Positions 20,250-27,779 of a DNA stretch of 30,358 nucleotides are shown piece by piece (within the stretch, counting starts at the first letter, position 1; each line of letters starts with the position of its first letter). A program made the translations under genes and the position numbers. A model generated the notes under the pieces. It had not been told where the DNA came from. It made no database searches and saw only the letters and a list, made by a program, of their open reading frames with translations. The stretch is from a virus: positions 1-30,358 of IMG/VR virus record IMGVR_UViG_3300025674_000237; one strand, given 5' to 3'.

Positions 20250-22027
20250 TGGCAAGAAACAACAAAATAAAAGCAAACGTTGATAGCATTCACGTTGTTA
20301 ATTTATCTTCTTACAACAAACCACAAGTTAAAGAGGATAAAAAAAAGGATTGGGTTGCTTACGGTAGTGATAACAACTATTATGGGTATTTAATTAACTT
20401 ATATACTAATTCTACAACTAACAACGCTATTATTAACGGTGTTAGCAATATGATTTATGGAAAAGGACTAGATGCCTTAGATAGTAGTACTAAAACAAAC
20501 GAGTATGCTGCTTTACGTTCTATATTCCACAATGATTGTTTAAAAAAGGTATCTTTAGATTTAAAACTATTAGGAGAGGCTTCCTTTCAAGTATTATATA
20601 AAGATTCTAAAGTAGTAAGAGCGGAACACTTTCCACGCCAAACTTTACGTGCTGAAAAATGCAATGATGACGGGGAGATTGAGGCGTACTATTATTTCCA
20701 CGATTGGTCTAAAATAAAATCTAACGACAAACCGCAAAGGATTTCAGCATTTGGGTACGGTAATGGTAAAGAACCTGAAATAAAAATCATAAAGAAATAT
20801 GTTTCAGGATATGATTACTATTGCCCTGTGGATTATCAAGGTGGTTTGGCTTATGCTGAATTGGAATCGGAAGTAGCAGACTACTTAATTAACGATGTAC
20901 AAAACGGATTTAGCGGAACTAAAGTAGTCAACTTTAACAACGGTGTACCTGATAGAGAAAAGCAATTAAGCATTAAGAACGATGTAATGCAAAAGCTAAC
21001 GGGTTCAAGAGGGGAAAAAGTAATTATTGCTTTCAACAACAATGCAGAAAGTAAAACAACTGTTGATGACATACCTTTAAATGATGCACCTGCACATTAC
21101 GAATATTTGTCTAGTGAGTGTGCAACTAAATTAATGGTAGCACATAGGGTTACATCACCTTTACTTTTAGGAATTAGAGACGGTAATAATGGTTTAGGTA
21201 ATAACGCTGATGAAATTAAAACTGCTTCTTTGTTGTTTAACAATATTACAATTAAACCTTATCAGGATTTAATAATTGAATCAATAGAGCAAATATTAGC
21301 AGTAAATCAAATTAGTTTAAAACTGTATTTTAAGACTCTACAACCGCTTGAATTTATCGAAACGACTAATGCCATTACAGACGAGGCTAGAGAGGAAGAA
21401 ACAGGCGTTAAATTAGCTAAGGAGGAATCCTTTGATGATGATAAGATGTTTGATTTACTAGATGAATTTGGAGAGGAAGAAGATTTAGACGAATGGGTGT
21501 TAGTTGATGAAAGAGAAGTAGACTATGACCAAGAAGAAGCATTAGATAAAATGATAGGTTTAGCGAGTACAGAAACAGCAAGACCGAGTACAGGAACAGC
21601 AAGACCGAATGCAGGGAGTGAACAAGATGGCGAAGCTGATGGACTTAAATTTAAAGTAAGATACCAATACGCGCCATTAAGAGTTTCTGCAAACAGTAGA
21701 GAGTTTTGTAAAAAAATGGTAGCTGCTAAAAAAATATACCGCAAAGAAGATATAATGCAAATGAGTGAAAGAGCGGTAAATGCAGGTTGGGGATTAAATG
21801 GTGCTGATACTTATGATATATGGTTATATAAAGGTGGTGGAGGTTGTCATCATTTTTGGATGCGTAAGACGTATATGGCAAAAGGTGTAAAACCCGATGC
21901 GACTAACCCAAAATCAGAAATATCTGTAAACAAGGCAAAAAAAGAAGGGTTTAAACCTGAAGTAAATGATAAGAAAGTGGCAATGCGACCAAAGGATATG
22001 CCGAATCAAGGATTTGTAAATAAGTAA
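20249..22027 (+). CDS. Portal protein with fused MuF-like C-terminal domain
   Basis: This is a 592-aa protein. Residues 1-370 fit a phage portal: an opening KKDWVAYGSDNNYYGYLINL, a NNAIINGVSNMIYGKGLDAL segment and a GIRDGNNGLGNNADEIKTAS stretch near 307-326. An acidic linker and a low-complexity Thr/Ala/Arg/Pro repeat (TETARPSTGTARPN) follow at about 440-455. Residues 465-592 look like the conserved end of MuF minor head proteins: SREFCKKM (C487), YRKEDI, and GGGGCHHFW (C533, H534-H535). In most phages portal and MuF are separate neighbouring genes; here they appear fused. It forms the dodecameric DNA gate. Portal identity is firm, and the MuF label is by motif. Confidence 0.85.
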   Translation: MARNNKIKANVDSIHVVNLSSYNKPQVKEDKKKDWVAYGSDNNYYGYLINLYTNSTTNNAIINGVSNMIYGKGLDALDSSTKTNEYAALRSIFHNDCLKKVSLDLKLLGEASFQVLYKDSKVVRAEHFPRQTLRAEKCNDDGEIEAYYYFHDWSKIKSNDKPQRISAFGYGNGKEPEIKIIKKYVSGYDYYCPVDYQGGLAYAELESEVADYLINDVQNGFSGTKVVNFNNGVPDREKQLSIKNDVMQKLTGSRGEKVIIAFNNNAESKTTVDDIPLNDAPAHYEYLSSECATKLMVAHRVTSPLLLGIRDGNNGLGNNADEIKTASLLFNNITIKPYQDLIIESIEQILAVNQISLKLYFKTLQPLEFIETTNAITDEAREEETGVKLAKEESFDDDKMFDLLDEFGEEEDLDEWVLVDEREVDYDQEEALDKMIGLASTETARPSTGTARPNAGSEQDGEADGLKFKVRYQYAPLRVSANSREFCKKMVAAKKIYRKEDIMQMSERAVNAGWGLNGADTYDIWLYKGGGGCHHFWMRKTYMAKGVKPDATNPKSEISVNKAKKEGFKPEVNDKKVAMRPKDMPNQGFVNK

Positions 22028-22030
22028 GAA

Positions 22031-22531
22031 ATGGCAGAAGCACTACTAGTAACACGAAAAGACATAGTTAAGTTTACCGCAATGAATGGTAACGTAGATA
22101 CTGACAAATTTATTCAGTACGTTAAGATTGCGCAAGATGTTCATATACAAAACTATTTAGGTACAGATTTATTTGAAGCAATACAGACTAAGATAATTGC
22201 AGACACGCTAACGGGAGATTACCTTACTTTGGTTAATGATTGGATAAAACCTTGTTTGATTCATTGGTCAATGGTTTCTTATTTACCTTTTGCTGCTTAT
22301 TCTATTTCTAATAAGGGAATATTTAAAGGAACTTCTGAAAATGCAGAAACACCCTCAAAAGAAGAAGTAGATTATCTAACGGAAAAAGAAAGAGATACCG
22401 CACAATACTACACTGATAGGCTTATAAGACATTTAAGTTTTAATAATTCTAAATACCCTGAATATAATTCTAATAATAACGAGGATGTATATCCTGATAA
22501 AGACGCAAATTTTGAGGGATGGGTTCTTTAA
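22031..22531 (+). CDS. Head-tail connector (gp6-like adaptor)
   Basis: A 166-aa helical protein lies 3 bases after the portal. The start VTRKDIVKFTAMNGNVDTDK and the following QYVKIAQDVHIQNYLGTDLF are a pattern I recall from Bacteroidota phage connector proteins. HK97 gp6-like adaptors have the same size, position and all-helical nature. It would dock below the portal and bind the neck. The C-terminus is polar, rich in Asn and Asp, and probably flexible. Confidence 0.7.
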   Translation: MAEALLVTRKDIVKFTAMNGNVDTDKFIQYVKIAQDVHIQNYLGTDLFEAIQTKIIADTLTGDYLTLVNDWIKPCLIHWSMVSYLPFAAYSISNKGIFKGTSENAETPSKEEVDYLTEKERDTAQYYTDRLIRHLSFNNSKYPEYNSNNNEDVYPDKDANFEGWVL

Positions 22532-22626
22532 AAAGAAAGTATAAACCAAAACAAGATAATGTTAAAAAACTAAATCATTATCTAAACAAGATAAATAACA
22601 AAACGACAAAAAAAGTATTGTTTTAA
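22519..22626 (+). CDS. Tiny basic peptide (35 aa)
   Basis: ATG 22519 overlaps the connector's last codons by 13 bases and the ORF ends one base before the next start. The 35-aa product is very Lys/Asn-rich (GSLKRKYKPKQDNVKKLNHY) and probably unfolded alone. It could be a nucleic-acid-binding or head-associated peptide. Support comes from overlap and spacing only. Confidence 0.45.
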   Translation: MGSLKRKYKPKQDNVKKLNHYLNKINNKTTKKVLF

Positions 22627-22627
22627 T

Positions 22628-22789
22628 ATGAGTTATGGTAAGATATATGAAACTACTTATTTTGGTAGTACAACCAATGAAATAAGTTGGGGAATAGCTT
22701 ACCGCTTTTTAGTAATAACACCTTTAGCTAGTACTACAAGAATATTTGCGAGTACAACTAGATGGTTAGCAGACAACTTATTTGGATAA
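22628..22789 (+). CDS. Small aromatic structural protein 1 (53 aa)
   Basis: A 53-aa product contains YGKIYETTYFG, then ISWGIAYRFL. The next gene has a similar INWAEIYCSTWWG segment. The common pattern is [YW]-x-x-I-Y-x-[ST]-T-[WY]-[WF]-G. I recall short proteins with WGKIY.TTWWG motifs next to tail-fibre genes in flavobacterial phages. Probably a small virion component or fibre accessory. Confidence 0.5.
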   Translation: MSYGKIYETTYFGSTTNEISWGIAYRFLVITPLASTTRIFASTTRWLADNLFG

Positions 22790-22791
22790 TT

Positions 22792-22899
22792 ATGGCAAAT
22801 ACAATTAATTGGGCAGAAATATATTGCAGTACTTGGTGGGGGAATCAAGGTAATGAAGACACATTACACATAGATAGCCAACCAACCTGCTTTGAATAA
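22792..22899 (+). CDS. Small aromatic structural protein 2 (35 aa)
   Basis: A 35-aa product, two bases after its relative, has the same motif (INWAEIYCSTWWGNQGNED) and two Cys. It lies 9 bases before the fibre-base gene. The shared motif and neat spacing support a real gene family of very small proteins with a role linked to the fibres. Confidence 0.5.
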   Translation: MANTINWAEIYCSTWWGNQGNEDTLHIDSQPTCFE

Positions 22900-22908
22900 T
22901 AAAATAAT

Positions 22909-23391
22909 ATGGCAAAACAAACTGTAAATATTGGTACAACCGCAAACGACGGAACAGGAGACCCGTTAAGAACTGCATTTGACAAACTAAACGATAACTT
23001 CGATGAGGTTTATGGTAATAACTTTGTTACAGAAGATAGATTATCAAATAATATAGTAGGTTATAGTAAACTAGATTTAAGATATATAGGAAATGTTGCT
23101 CTTTCAGCTGTAACCACAGCTTCAACGGTTGATATTGATTTTGATAATGGTATTGTATATACTGTTACAAGTTCAGATGCTTTAGAGTTAAACTTTACAG
23201 ATGAGCAAGTAGGAGACGTTAAAACGATAGTGGTAACTGATTCAGGGGGAACTTCAAGTTTAACATTTGAATCAAGCACAAATACTGTAACTACTTTAAA
23301 TGGCACTTATGATGCGACAGCAGGCGCAATAAACGTAGTACAAGTAATATGTACAGCAAGTAACACATTTTTTGTAACAATATCACAATAA
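22909..23391 (+). CDS. Tail-fibre base-like protein
   Basis: This 160-aa protein begins VNIGTTANDGTGDPLRTAFD, then KLNDNFDEVY. This N-terminal motif is common in phage tail fibres and attaches them to the virion. The rest is strand-rich (DNGIVYTVTSSDALELNFTD) and ends in an FFVTISQ strand like the gene at 16270. It is too short to be a full fibre, so it is likely the proximal part, with the LamG protein at 23917 as the distal part. Confidence 0.65.
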   Translation: MAKQTVNIGTTANDGTGDPLRTAFDKLNDNFDEVYGNNFVTEDRLSNNIVGYSKLDLRYIGNVALSAVTTASTVDIDFDNGIVYTVTSSDALELNFTDEQVGDVKTIVVTDSGGTSSLTFESSTNTVTTLNGTYDATAGAINVVQVICTASNTFFVTISQ

Positions 23392-23392
23392 T

Positions 23393-23905
23393 ATGAAAGC
23401 AAGAATAGAAGAAGGGAAGATAATTAAGTACAGCCAAATACCTCAACAATTCACAGCAGGTTCTAAGATAATCGCAGGTGGTGGCAGAAACTTACCCACA
23501 GAAAAGCTAGAGGAATACGGATTCTTCGATGTTATTGTACCTGACTACGACCCTATAACACAAGTGGCTTATAATCTACATTTTGACAACGCTTATGCAG
23601 ACACTGATGTTGATGGTAATGAGATTACTAGAGAAGTTTTTATTTACGATATAAAGTCTAAGACAATATCTGAAACTGTTGCAGAATTAAAGGGAATTAG
23701 AATTGCTGAATTAAAGTCAATAGCATACGATAAATTACAGCCTACTGATTGGATGGTGGTAAGAAAAGCAGAAAAAGGTATAGATATACCTAGCGACATA
23801 CAAAGCGAAAGAGATGCGATAAGAGCAAGTGTAGAAACTAAAGAACAGGAAATTAACGCACTCACTACAAAGGCTTCTATATTGAAGTTTGATATTAACT
23901 TCTAA
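23393..23905 (+). CDS. Tail-fibre assembly-like protein
   Basis: A 170-aa protein lies between the fibre-base gene and the LamG protein. Its C-terminal half (LQPTDWMVVRKAEKGIDIPS, then IQSERDAIRASVETKEQEIN) matches the DW...R..E.g...p..i...R..IR pattern of tail-fibre assembly chaperones and XkdW-like proteins. The N-terminus (KYSQIPQQF, AGGGRNLPTEKLEEYGFFDV) fits the same families. It probably assists fibre folding. Confidence 0.65.
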   Translation: MKARIEEGKIIKYSQIPQQFTAGSKIIAGGGRNLPTEKLEEYGFFDVIVPDYDPITQVAYNLHFDNAYADTDVDGNEITREVFIYDIKSKTISETVAELKGIRIAELKSIAYDKLQPTDWMVVRKAEKGIDIPSDIQSERDAIRASVETKEQEINALTTKASILKFDINF

Positions 23906-23916
23906 AAGCATAATAT

Positions 23917-26058
23917 ATGCCATTCAACGACAGATTAATGGATACTGAAGAAGCTGCCGCAGTTAATGGTGGTGGTAGAGAAGATGCAGAACAAAATTTA
24001 GTATTACATTTAGATGCCAATGATGTAGACTCTTATGACGGTGATGGAGATGTTTGGTACGATATATCAGAACACGATGTAACGATACCTTTATCTGATA
24101 ATGCCGATGATTTAGAACTACACCTTAACGCTAGTGATTCTACTTCTTATGGTGGGAGCGGAACTACTTGGACGGACATTAGTGGTAATAGTAACGATGG
24201 AACTATAAGTGGAGCAACATTTGGCGCAGACAATGGTGGTTACTTTGATTTTGATAGTAATGATTACATATCCGTTCCGTCCACATCATCAACGCCTGTT
24301 GACTTTTCAGCTAAAAACTACACAATAGAGGCTTGGATAAATCCTGACACCACCGCTCTCTCAAACCCAATTCTAACTAAGTATGGTACTACCGACTCAC
24401 TTAGAAGCATTCATTTTAGTTATATTAGTAGCGGAAAAATTCGTTTATTTGAAAGAGCGACAGGAACAAACGCTTCTCACGAATCAACTAGCACATTGAC
24501 GTTGAATAGGTGGACTCACGTTGCCGTAACAAGAACTTCATCACAAGTTAAACTTTACATAGACGGAAGTTTAGATGCTACTATATCTTCTACCTTTACG
24601 CCTAATAATGGAGGAAGCCAAAATATAAATATAGGCTCACAGGCTAACGGTCAATTCAACTTCTTTGACGGTCAAATAGGCGAAGTAAGAGTCTACTCTA
24701 AATCACTTTCAGCATCAGAAGTAGGACAAAACTACCGACACGGAAGAGGTTATATTTATACTGATTTAATAGATGATACTGATTTAGAGTTACATTTAGA
24801 CCCTACCTCATATAGCGGAAGTGGCACTACTTGGACTGCCGATGTGGGAAGTGATGCTACAATTAACGGTGCTGATTATGACCAAGAATTAGGCGATTGG
24901 TTTGATTTCAATGGTTCTAGTAATGATGTTCGTTTAAATAGTGGTAATACTATACCTGCGGCAACTTTTGATAATTGCACTTTTGAATATTGGATTAGAT
25001 TAGATGATTTGTCAGAATCTAGGCACTTATATTTACACGATTTTACTTCAAATAATGCTAATTTTATAGGTATATCAAAATCAAATACTAATAATAAACT
25101 TATGGTGTTTGGTAGTGCTCCGCACATAACAATATCAAGAGGAAACACAGATTTAGTTACCAATAAATGGACACATATTGCGGTGTCATTAACATCTTCT
25201 CAAATTAAAATGTATATCAATGGCAAACTAGATGCTATCGTAAGTCAAAGTTTTAGTGGTTTTTCTAGTCCTCTTTATGGGACTATTGGCAATGACCGAC
25301 GAGGAAGTTCTACCGCAGGACCTAAATGGTTAAACGGACAGGTAGGGCAATTTCGGATTTATTCAACAGCCCTAACCCAAGACCAAGTAATACAAAATTA
25401 TAACTTTACTAAGCCTAGCTATCCTAATGGGAATAACGCAACTAATAACGGTGCTACTTTTAGTCCTTCAACAACACCTAATTATTGGAGTTTTGATGGT
25501 AGTAATGATTCGATGTTATTATCTACAACTAATACTTTATTGGGAGATACAAATAACATAAAAACCATTAGTGGGTTTATTACTTTATCTTCAACTACTG
25601 CAAGAGGATTTATTTATAGTGTTTCTGCTAGTAATAACATAAACGATTATTTCTACATAGGCTGGTTAGGAGACCAAAACAAAGTTTACGTTACATCAAG
25701 AGATGGCAGTTCTTCCAATTCATTTACACACACTGCCCCTTTGACGGGCGTTGCTAATACTTGGAAGCACATTTGTGTAACAGGTGGTGACGGAAATACA
25801 CCTAAGATTTATGTTAATGGAGTAGAACTAACGGTAACGTCATCTTTATCGGGTAGCGCAACTTCTGCAAGTTGGATAGATTACCCTTCGTATTCAGGAA
25901 CTATTTATACTTATGTAGCTAAGTTAAGACAGTACCTTCCTGCCTCGACTCATTGGCATAACGGTAGAATAGGACAAGTTAAATTATATGATAACACCTT
26001 AACAAGCACAGAAGTCTTAGCACTTTTCAACGCGGAAAAAGATACATACGGATTGTAA
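23917..26058 (+). CDS. LamG/concanavalin-like repeat protein, probable receptor-binding
   Basis: A 713-aa protein made of LamG/concanavalin-A-like jelly rolls, at about 65-275, 289-497 and 500-713. Each has a YxIEAWI- or FEYWIRL-type strand, an RWTHVAVTRTSSQVKLYIDG- or KWTHIAVSLTSSQIKMYING-type strand and an IGEVRVYSKSLSASEV-type ending. An extra copy of the header (NLVLHLDANDVDSYDGDG, about 27-44) precedes the first full domain without a fold behind it. These domains bind glycans, often Ca2+-dependent, and fit a distal fibre or adhesin for host polysaccharide. A Thr/Ser/Asn-rich surface fits exposure. No catalytic residues for sugar cleavage are apparent. Confidence 0.75.
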   Translation: MPFNDRLMDTEEAAAVNGGGREDAEQNLVLHLDANDVDSYDGDGDVWYDISEHDVTIPLSDNADDLELHLNASDSTSYGGSGTTWTDISGNSNDGTISGATFGADNGGYFDFDSNDYISVPSTSSTPVDFSAKNYTIEAWINPDTTALSNPILTKYGTTDSLRSIHFSYISSGKIRLFERATGTNASHESTSTLTLNRWTHVAVTRTSSQVKLYIDGSLDATISSTFTPNNGGSQNINIGSQANGQFNFFDGQIGEVRVYSKSLSASEVGQNYRHGRGYIYTDLIDDTDLELHLDPTSYSGSGTTWTADVGSDATINGADYDQELGDWFDFNGSSNDVRLNSGNTIPAATFDNCTFEYWIRLDDLSESRHLYLHDFTSNNANFIGISKSNTNNKLMVFGSAPHITISRGNTDLVTNKWTHIAVSLTSSQIKMYINGKLDAIVSQSFSGFSSPLYGTIGNDRRGSSTAGPKWLNGQVGQFRIYSTALTQDQVIQNYNFTKPSYPNGNNATNNGATFSPSTTPNYWSFDGSNDSMLLSTTNTLLGDTNNIKTISGFITLSSTTARGFIYSVSASNNINDYFYIGWLGDQNKVYVTSRDGSSSNSFTHTAPLTGVANTWKHICVTGGDGNTPKIYVNGVELTVTSSLSGSATSASWIDYPSYSGTIYTYVAKLRQYLPASTHWHNGRIGQVKLYDNTLTSTEVLALFNAEKDTYGL

Positions 26059-26204
26059 TGATACAAGATTTAAGAATATATATATTGAACATATCAGCAG
26101 TAATATTTAGTAGTTTGCCTAATATAAATACGCAACTACAAACAGTCGTTTTAATATTAACCATAATCTATACCTTAACTAAAATCTACAAACAAATCAA
26201 ATGA
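26058..26204 (+). CDS. Small two-helix membrane protein (48 aa)
   Basis: ATG 26058 overlaps the LamG stop. The 48-aa product has two hydrophobic segments (about residues 6-20 and 28-41) and a short basic end (KIYKQIK). It overlaps the next start (ATGA at 26201). It opens the lysis region. Two short membrane helices and a positive tail fit a class II holin or antiholin, but no family is recognised. I recall similar short proteins in flavophages. Confidence 0.55.
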   Translation: MIQDLRIYILNISAVIFSSLPNINTQLQTVVLILTIIYTLTKIYKQIK

Positions 26205-26545
26205 AAAAGAAAGACTTAATACATTATTCAGGAGCAGCAGGTATTTTTGTGTTAGTAATACTTTTGTTACTATATTTAGCTAATAATTCTATACCTAAAG
26301 AAAACAAAGATATTATTGTATCTATTGTAGGTATGATAGTTGGTAGTTTATCTGTTGTAATCTATGCTATCATAGGTCGAAATCCTGATGAAGTTAACGA
26401 CTTAAAAACAAAAGTAGAAAGTCAGCAAAAACATATTGATACATTAGTACAACAAAAAGATGCTTACGAAGCACAAATGATAGCTTTACAAAAAGAAATA
26501 ATTAGTGCAGGTAGTGAAGCGTTTAGAGCAATTTTAAAAAAATAA
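26201..26545 (+). CDS. Membrane protein with C-terminal coiled coil, possible lysis component
   Basis: A 114-aa protein has two membrane helices (about 12-28 and 38-59, the latter GMIVGSLSVVIYAIIG) followed by a charged coiled coil (VNDLKTKVESQQKHIDTLVQ) to the end. This topology fits a holin-like protein or an inner-membrane spanin (Rz-like) with a helical arm. It lies 2 bases before the endolysin gene. The specific role is uncertain. Confidence 0.6.
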   Translation: MKKKDLIHYSGAAGIFVLVILLLLYLANNSIPKENKDIIVSIVGMIVGSLSVVIYAIIGRNPDEVNDLKTKVESQQKHIDTLVQQKDAYEAQMIALQKEIISAGSEAFRAILKK

Positions 26546-26547
26546 AA

Positions 26548-26901
26548 ATGTTACACTTTGATATATCAGAATTTGACAGCCCCGATGAAGTTGGTAGTGG
26601 TCGCTATATGCAGTCTTCTACTTTACAGATGCTCGATGATGCACGTTCAATTGCAGGGATTCCATTTAAAATCACTAGTGGCTTCAGAACAAAAAGTCAT
26701 AATGCCTACGTTGGAGGAAAAACAGGTAGCAGCCACTTGTATGGATATGCCGTTGACATTTCCGTTACAAGTTCACACCAAAGAGCCACAGTACTCAATG
26801 CCCTTATTAAGGCAGGATTCCGTAGAATTGGAATTGCTAAAACCTTTATCCACGCAGATAATGACCCTGATAAATCACAAGACGTTTTTTGGGTCTACTA
26901 A
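26548..26901 (+). CDS. Endolysin, peptidase M15-type L,D/D,D-carboxypeptidase
   Basis: This is a 117-aa enzyme of the peptidase M15_3 kind. The segment ITSGFRTKSHNAYVGGKTGS, followed by SHLYGYAVDI, gives the H63-x6-D70 zinc motif, and FIHAD supplies H102 as the third ligand. It should cut peptide cross-links in the host murein at lysis. It has no signal peptide, so a holin must let it out. Its size is typical for single-domain M15 lysins. Neighbours are membrane proteins on both sides. Confidence 0.9.
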   Translation: MLHFDISEFDSPDEVGSGRYMQSSTLQMLDDARSIAGIPFKITSGFRTKSHNAYVGGKTGSSHLYGYAVDISVTSSHQRATVLNALIKAGFRRIGIAKTFIHADNDPDKSQDVFWVY

Positions 26902-26919
26902 TACAGCAGGAAGTACGTT

Positions 26920-27009
26920 ATGGGTAAAGCACTAAACAGAAGAGGAAAATATAGTCATTGTACTAGGGCACAGAAGCAAGGTAGAAATAAACCCGCTAAA
27001 AAGAAATGA
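26920..27009 (+). CDS. Tiny basic peptide (29 aa)
   Basis: ATG 26920 lies 18 bases after the endolysin stop, and its TGA overlaps the next ATG at 27006. The 29-aa product is Arg/Lys-rich (GKALNRRGKYSHCTRAQKQG) with one Cys and one His. It may be a ribosome-associated or nucleic-acid-binding peptide. Support comes from overlap only. Confidence 0.4.
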   Translation: MGKALNRRGKYSHCTRAQKQGRNKPAKKK

Positions 27010-27200
27010 GCAAAAATTCAATAAGCATTAAGTCTAACGGACTTAGAAACGAATTAAAAGAGATACGCAAAAGTATCGACAATCTAACTAACGCTATTAT
27101 TATGGCACAAACACACAAACGATATGAGAATATTAATAACACTGATTTGCCTGACCACGATGACCGTTATGGCGAATCCAAAATTAGACGAGTCAAGTAG
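27006..27200 (+). CDS. Small charged protein in lysis region (64 aa)
   Basis: A 64-aa product starts in an ATGA overlap. It is a charged N-terminal helix (LRNELKEIRKSIDNLTNAII) followed by a disordered polar end (DLPDHDDRYGESKIRRVK). The last 77 bases also encode the signal peptide of the next gene in another frame. Function is unknown. With the secreted protein it may form an Rz/Rz1-like overlapping pair, although it has no clear membrane anchor. Confidence 0.5.
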   Translation: MSKNSISIKSNGLRNELKEIRKSIDNLTNAIIMAQTHKRYENINNTDLPDHDDRYGESKIRRVK

Positions 27201-27318
27201 TTGTAGAGAAGTATATAATAGTATATATTTTATGCTACAACAAGACTTAATAACAAATACAGATGCGCAGTTACTTTGGTTAAAGCACAAAGAAAATGAG
27301 CGAAAAAAAGAAATTTAA
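27124..27318 (+). CDS. Small secreted protein, start nested in another gene; possible lysis accessory
   Basis: A 64-aa product has a signal-peptide-like start (MRILITLICLTTMTVMA, then NPKL) with probable signal peptidase I cleavage after residue 17. No lipobox fits (TLIC lacks a small residue before Cys). The mature part is about 47 aa, charged and helical (SCREVYNSIYFMLQQDLITN). The gene starts inside 27006-27200 in the +2 register and ends inside the holin start. Overlapping secreted proteins next to endolysin and holin recall Rz1-type spanins, but a lipoprotein signal and Pro-rich tail are absent. Confidence 0.55.
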   Translation: MRILITLICLTTMTVMANPKLDESSSCREVYNSIYFMLQQDLITNTDAQLLWLKHKENERKKEI

Positions 27319-27715
27319 AGATACAAAGGTTGGTCAGTTTTTACTTTCTAAGATTCCTTCAGTTGTTGGCAGTATTGCCAATGATACCCCTGTTGGTAAT
27401 GTCGTACGTACCCTTATTGGTGGTAGTGAAATGTCAGATGCTGATAAACAAATTGCACTTAAAAAGCTAGACCAAGAGATACACGAGTTCGATGGTATTA
27501 CAAAAAGATGGGTAGCAGATAGTCAGAGTCAATCTTGGTTAGCAGCAAACGTAAGACCGCTAACTTTAGTTACACTAACTGCTAGCTTTGTAATAGGTTG
27601 GTTTTTACAGATAGATGAACTAGATGTAGTAAAGGAGTTATTAACTATTGTTTTCTTGGGTTACTTTGGTTCAAGAGGTGCGGAAAAGATAATGGGTAAC
27701 AACAAACATAGATGA
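27296..27715 (+). CDS. Holin-like protein (3TM / GTA-type holin family)
   Basis: A 139-aa protein has a polar N-terminal half (KFKDTKVGQFLLSKIPSVVG, then GGSEMSDADKQIAL) and a C-terminal half with two or three membrane helices (NVRPLTLVTLTASFVIGWFL and LLTIVFLGYFGSRGAEKI). The WLAANVRPLTL and GYFGSRGAEK motifs are typical of the 3TM phage holin family (GTA-type). It starts inside the previous gene (23-base overlap). It should open the inner membrane for the endolysin at 26548. Confidence 0.82.
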   Translation: MSEKKKFKDTKVGQFLLSKIPSVVGSIANDTPVGNVVRTLIGGSEMSDADKQIALKKLDQEIHEFDGITKRWVADSQSQSWLAANVRPLTLVTLTASFVIGWFLQIDELDVVKELLTIVFLGYFGSRGAEKIMGNNKHR

Positions 27716-27759
27716 GAAGAAAATACTTCAAGAGATATTTTAAGAGGTTGATTGGTTAA
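27712..27759 (+). CDS. Very short basic peptide after holin (15 aa), doubtful
   Basis: ATG 27712 overlaps the holin TGA. The 15-residue product (MRRKYFKRYFKRLIG) alternates basic and aromatic residues like an amphipathic antimicrobial-type helix. Its last codons form part of the following terminator stem. I recall similar Arg/Lys/Phe-rich mini-ORFs after holin genes in related phages, which is why it is listed. Length alone makes it uncertain. Confidence 0.3.
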   Translation: MRRKYFKRYFKRLIG

Positions 27760-27779
27760 TAACTGACAACCTTTTTTTA
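27745..27779 (+). terminator. Intrinsic terminator at end of the late/lysis region
   Basis: AGGTTG (27745-27750) pairs with CAACCT (27767-27772), with an inner GGTT-AATA-AACT-like pairing, followed by a T7 tract. It closes the late operon right before the candidate early promoter at 27780. Confidence 0.7.

Noticed and set aside
26846-26854. DnaA-box-like TTATCCACG
   Set aside because: It is one base from the consensus but encodes the FIHAD zinc motif of the endolysin. It stands alone, with no cluster nearby.
26558-26935. 125-aa + strand ORF overlapping the endolysin
   Set aside because: It is a shadow frame of the M15 endolysin, which has a full zinc motif. The shadow has no recognisable features.
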